Position numbers and translations under genes: made by a program | Assembly: GCA_025057895.1 (NCBI GenBank) | Contig: JANXEF010000006.1 | Location: forward strand, 1-64,000 | Direction: 5' to 3' | Length of the DNA: 64,000 nucleotides | Source: Archaeoglobaceae archaeon | GTDB taxonomy: Archaea > Halobacteriota > Archaeoglobi > Archaeoglobales > Archaeoglobaceae | Part shown: positions 63,321 to 64,000 of the stretch, piece after piece | Position numbering within the stretch: the first letter of the stretch is position 1 | How the letters are laid out: each line of letters starts with the position of its first letter | Notes under the pieces: generated by a model | What the model was told of the DNA's origin: nothing | Databases searched by the model: none | Seen by the model: the letters and a program-made list of their open reading frames with translations, nothing else

Positions 63321-63857
63321 TTATAATTTGCTTATAATCTCTTCAAGCATCGAGTAGTGCATTTCCTTGTCCTTTGTTAGATTTGTAAAGCTGAACTTTG
63401 CATGTGGATGGTAGAATTCATCGATCGATATTGTTGTCAAGTTCGAGAAGTGCTTCAAAGCGGATAGCATTCTTGAAAGATAGTATGGCAGAAAGCCAAG
63501 GAATATAACGAGATCAAAGTTCTTTCCATTGTATTTGAAGTCCTCGTCGAGCAAAAACTGGGTTATTTGATGCAAGGTGTAGGTTTTAAAGATTGGTCTA
63601 ACTCCTCGCTCAATTAAAGGCTTGCTTGAGCCACCTGTTGCTATTATCGGAATTCCCTTTTCATAGAACTTCACCGCAATTTCAACAAGCTTTTGCTCCC
63701 TCAGCAATGCTCCACCAGTGATCAGCACAGGATTCTTTGCCCTTTTTATCATATTAGCCACAACAACTGGCTTAACAGCGGTAGCTTCTTTCGAAACTTG
63801 GAGATCCGCTATGGTGTATCGCTTTGCAACCGGGAATTTCTCCTCCTTGCTTATCAT
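63321..63857 (-). CDS. cdhB: CO dehydrogenase/acetyl-CoA synthase epsilon subunit
   Basis: 178 aa from ATG 63857, which is preceded by AGGAGGTG at good spacing; a GTG at 63866 is also in frame. ADLQVSKEATAVKPVVVANM near 19, RAKNPVLITGGALL near 40 and FDLVIFLGFLPYYLSRMLS near 125 mark the CdhB subunit, which pairs with CdhA in the archaeal CODH component. The cdhA stop is 5 nt upstream. Confidence 0.9.
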   Translation of the reverse strand: MISKEEKFPVAKRYTIADLQVSKEATAVKPVVVANMIKRAKNPVLITGGALLREQKLVEIAVKFYEKGIPIIATGGSSKPLIERGVRPIFKTYTLHQITQFLLDEDFKYNGKNFDLVIFLGFLPYYLSRMLSALKHFSNLTTISIDEFYHPHAKFSFTNLTKDKEMHYSMLEEIISKL

Positions 63858-63862
63858 TCCCC

Positions 63863-64000
63863 TCACCTCCTATACTTTGCGAAAACCTCTTCAACGAGCG
63901 TTGGATTGAAGCCAGCATCGTAACTCCTAATTGGTCCCTCTAAGATTTTCTTCTTCTCCCAATCGATCTTCCACCCATGTTCTTCTTCAAGCACTCTAAG
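63863..64000 (-). CDS. cdhA: CO dehydrogenase alpha subunit, C-terminal end (partial)
   Basis: Only the last 45 codons are visible, entering from the right edge and ending at a TGA 5 nt before cdhB: EEEHGWKIDWEKKKILEG, then PTLVEEVFAKYRR. The identity as CdhA rests mainly on the strict cdhA-cdhB order of archaeal CODH genes; the sequence itself is too short to prove it. Confidence 0.7.
   Translation of the reverse strand, partial: LRVLEEEHGWKIDWEKKKILEGPIRSYDAGFNPTLVEEVFAKYRR

Overview
This is one AT-rich stretch of an archaeal chromosome, most likely from Archaeoglobales or a close relative (Archaeoglobus/Geoglobus/Ferroglobus type). Evidence: archaeal/eukaryotic-type ribosomal proteins (L39e, L31e, LX, S19e), aIF6, prefoldin alpha, CDC48, RadB, NreA, an archaeal RibC/RibL pair and F420 biosynthesis (CofC); plus traits that together point to this group: gyrase B in an archaeon, CO dehydrogenase alpha/epsilon genes, a UbiA-family (menaquinone-type) prenyltransferase, multiheme c cytochromes, an Hdr/DsrMK-like membrane iron-sulfur protein, and an Sm-like protein that from memory is very close to A. 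fulgidus Sm2. Genes are tightly packed with many 4-nt (ATGA-type) overlaps. I see no CRISPR array, transposase, integrase or phage gene.

Layout. 1-4045: start of a secreted surface-type protein (off the left edge), tRNA-Gly(CCC), a GalT-like gene, AmrS radical SAM enzyme, MtnA. 4032-9362 (minus): Lrp/AsnC regulator - aminotransferase - MoaD - Lhr helicase - UbiA prenyltransferase. 9538-13637: phosphomannose isomerase, nicotinamidase, MoaC, tRNA-Gly(GCC) overlapping a GNAT gene, dihydropteroate-synthase-like protein. 13711-17362: RibL - class V aminotransferase - RibC, then the DUF432/MscS pair. 17354-23566 (minus): a long run CRM protein - S19e - PDCD5 - L39e - L31e - aIF6 - LX - prefoldin alpha - FtsY - CofC, then SpeE - aconitase X. 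23601-28245 (minus): ArgC, FtsX-type permease, a secreted repeat protein, a PfkB kinase and a small ferredoxin. 28325-30988: four tandem KaiC/RadA-like genes, two of them without a usable P-loop. 31040-33733: four-subunit 2-oxoacid:ferredoxin oxidoreductase. 33858-43363: CDC48, LarC, RadB, Pth2, a ThiF/MoeB-like E1, GyrB, a radical SAM protein and NreA. 43412-55716: MFS transporter, two tRNAs, RqcH, an RNA m5C methyltransferase, Fe-S winged helix/SmAP2, nucleotide-sugar epimerase, membrane and redox proteins, PurD, a metallophosphoesterase, another P-loop protein and a DUF362 ferredoxin. 55960-59654: PotABCD-type polyamine ABC importer. 59718-62445: two multiheme cytochromes and a fused heme-b/HdrD-like membrane protein. 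62527-64000: ZIP transporter, CdhB and the end of CdhA.

How it fits together: the energy genes (POR, CODH, menaquinone-type prenyltransferase, cytochromes with the HdrDE-like fusion, F420 synthesis) suit an anaerobe that feeds electrons from organic acids/acetyl-CoA into a quinone pool and possibly to extracellular or periplasmic cytochromes. The least explained parts are the KaiC-like cluster, the cytochrome/HdrDE-fusion operon, the NreA/radical-SAM pair, and a likely gene-conversion tract between the two AAA domains of CDC48. All functional calls are from reading motifs and recall of families; no database search was run.
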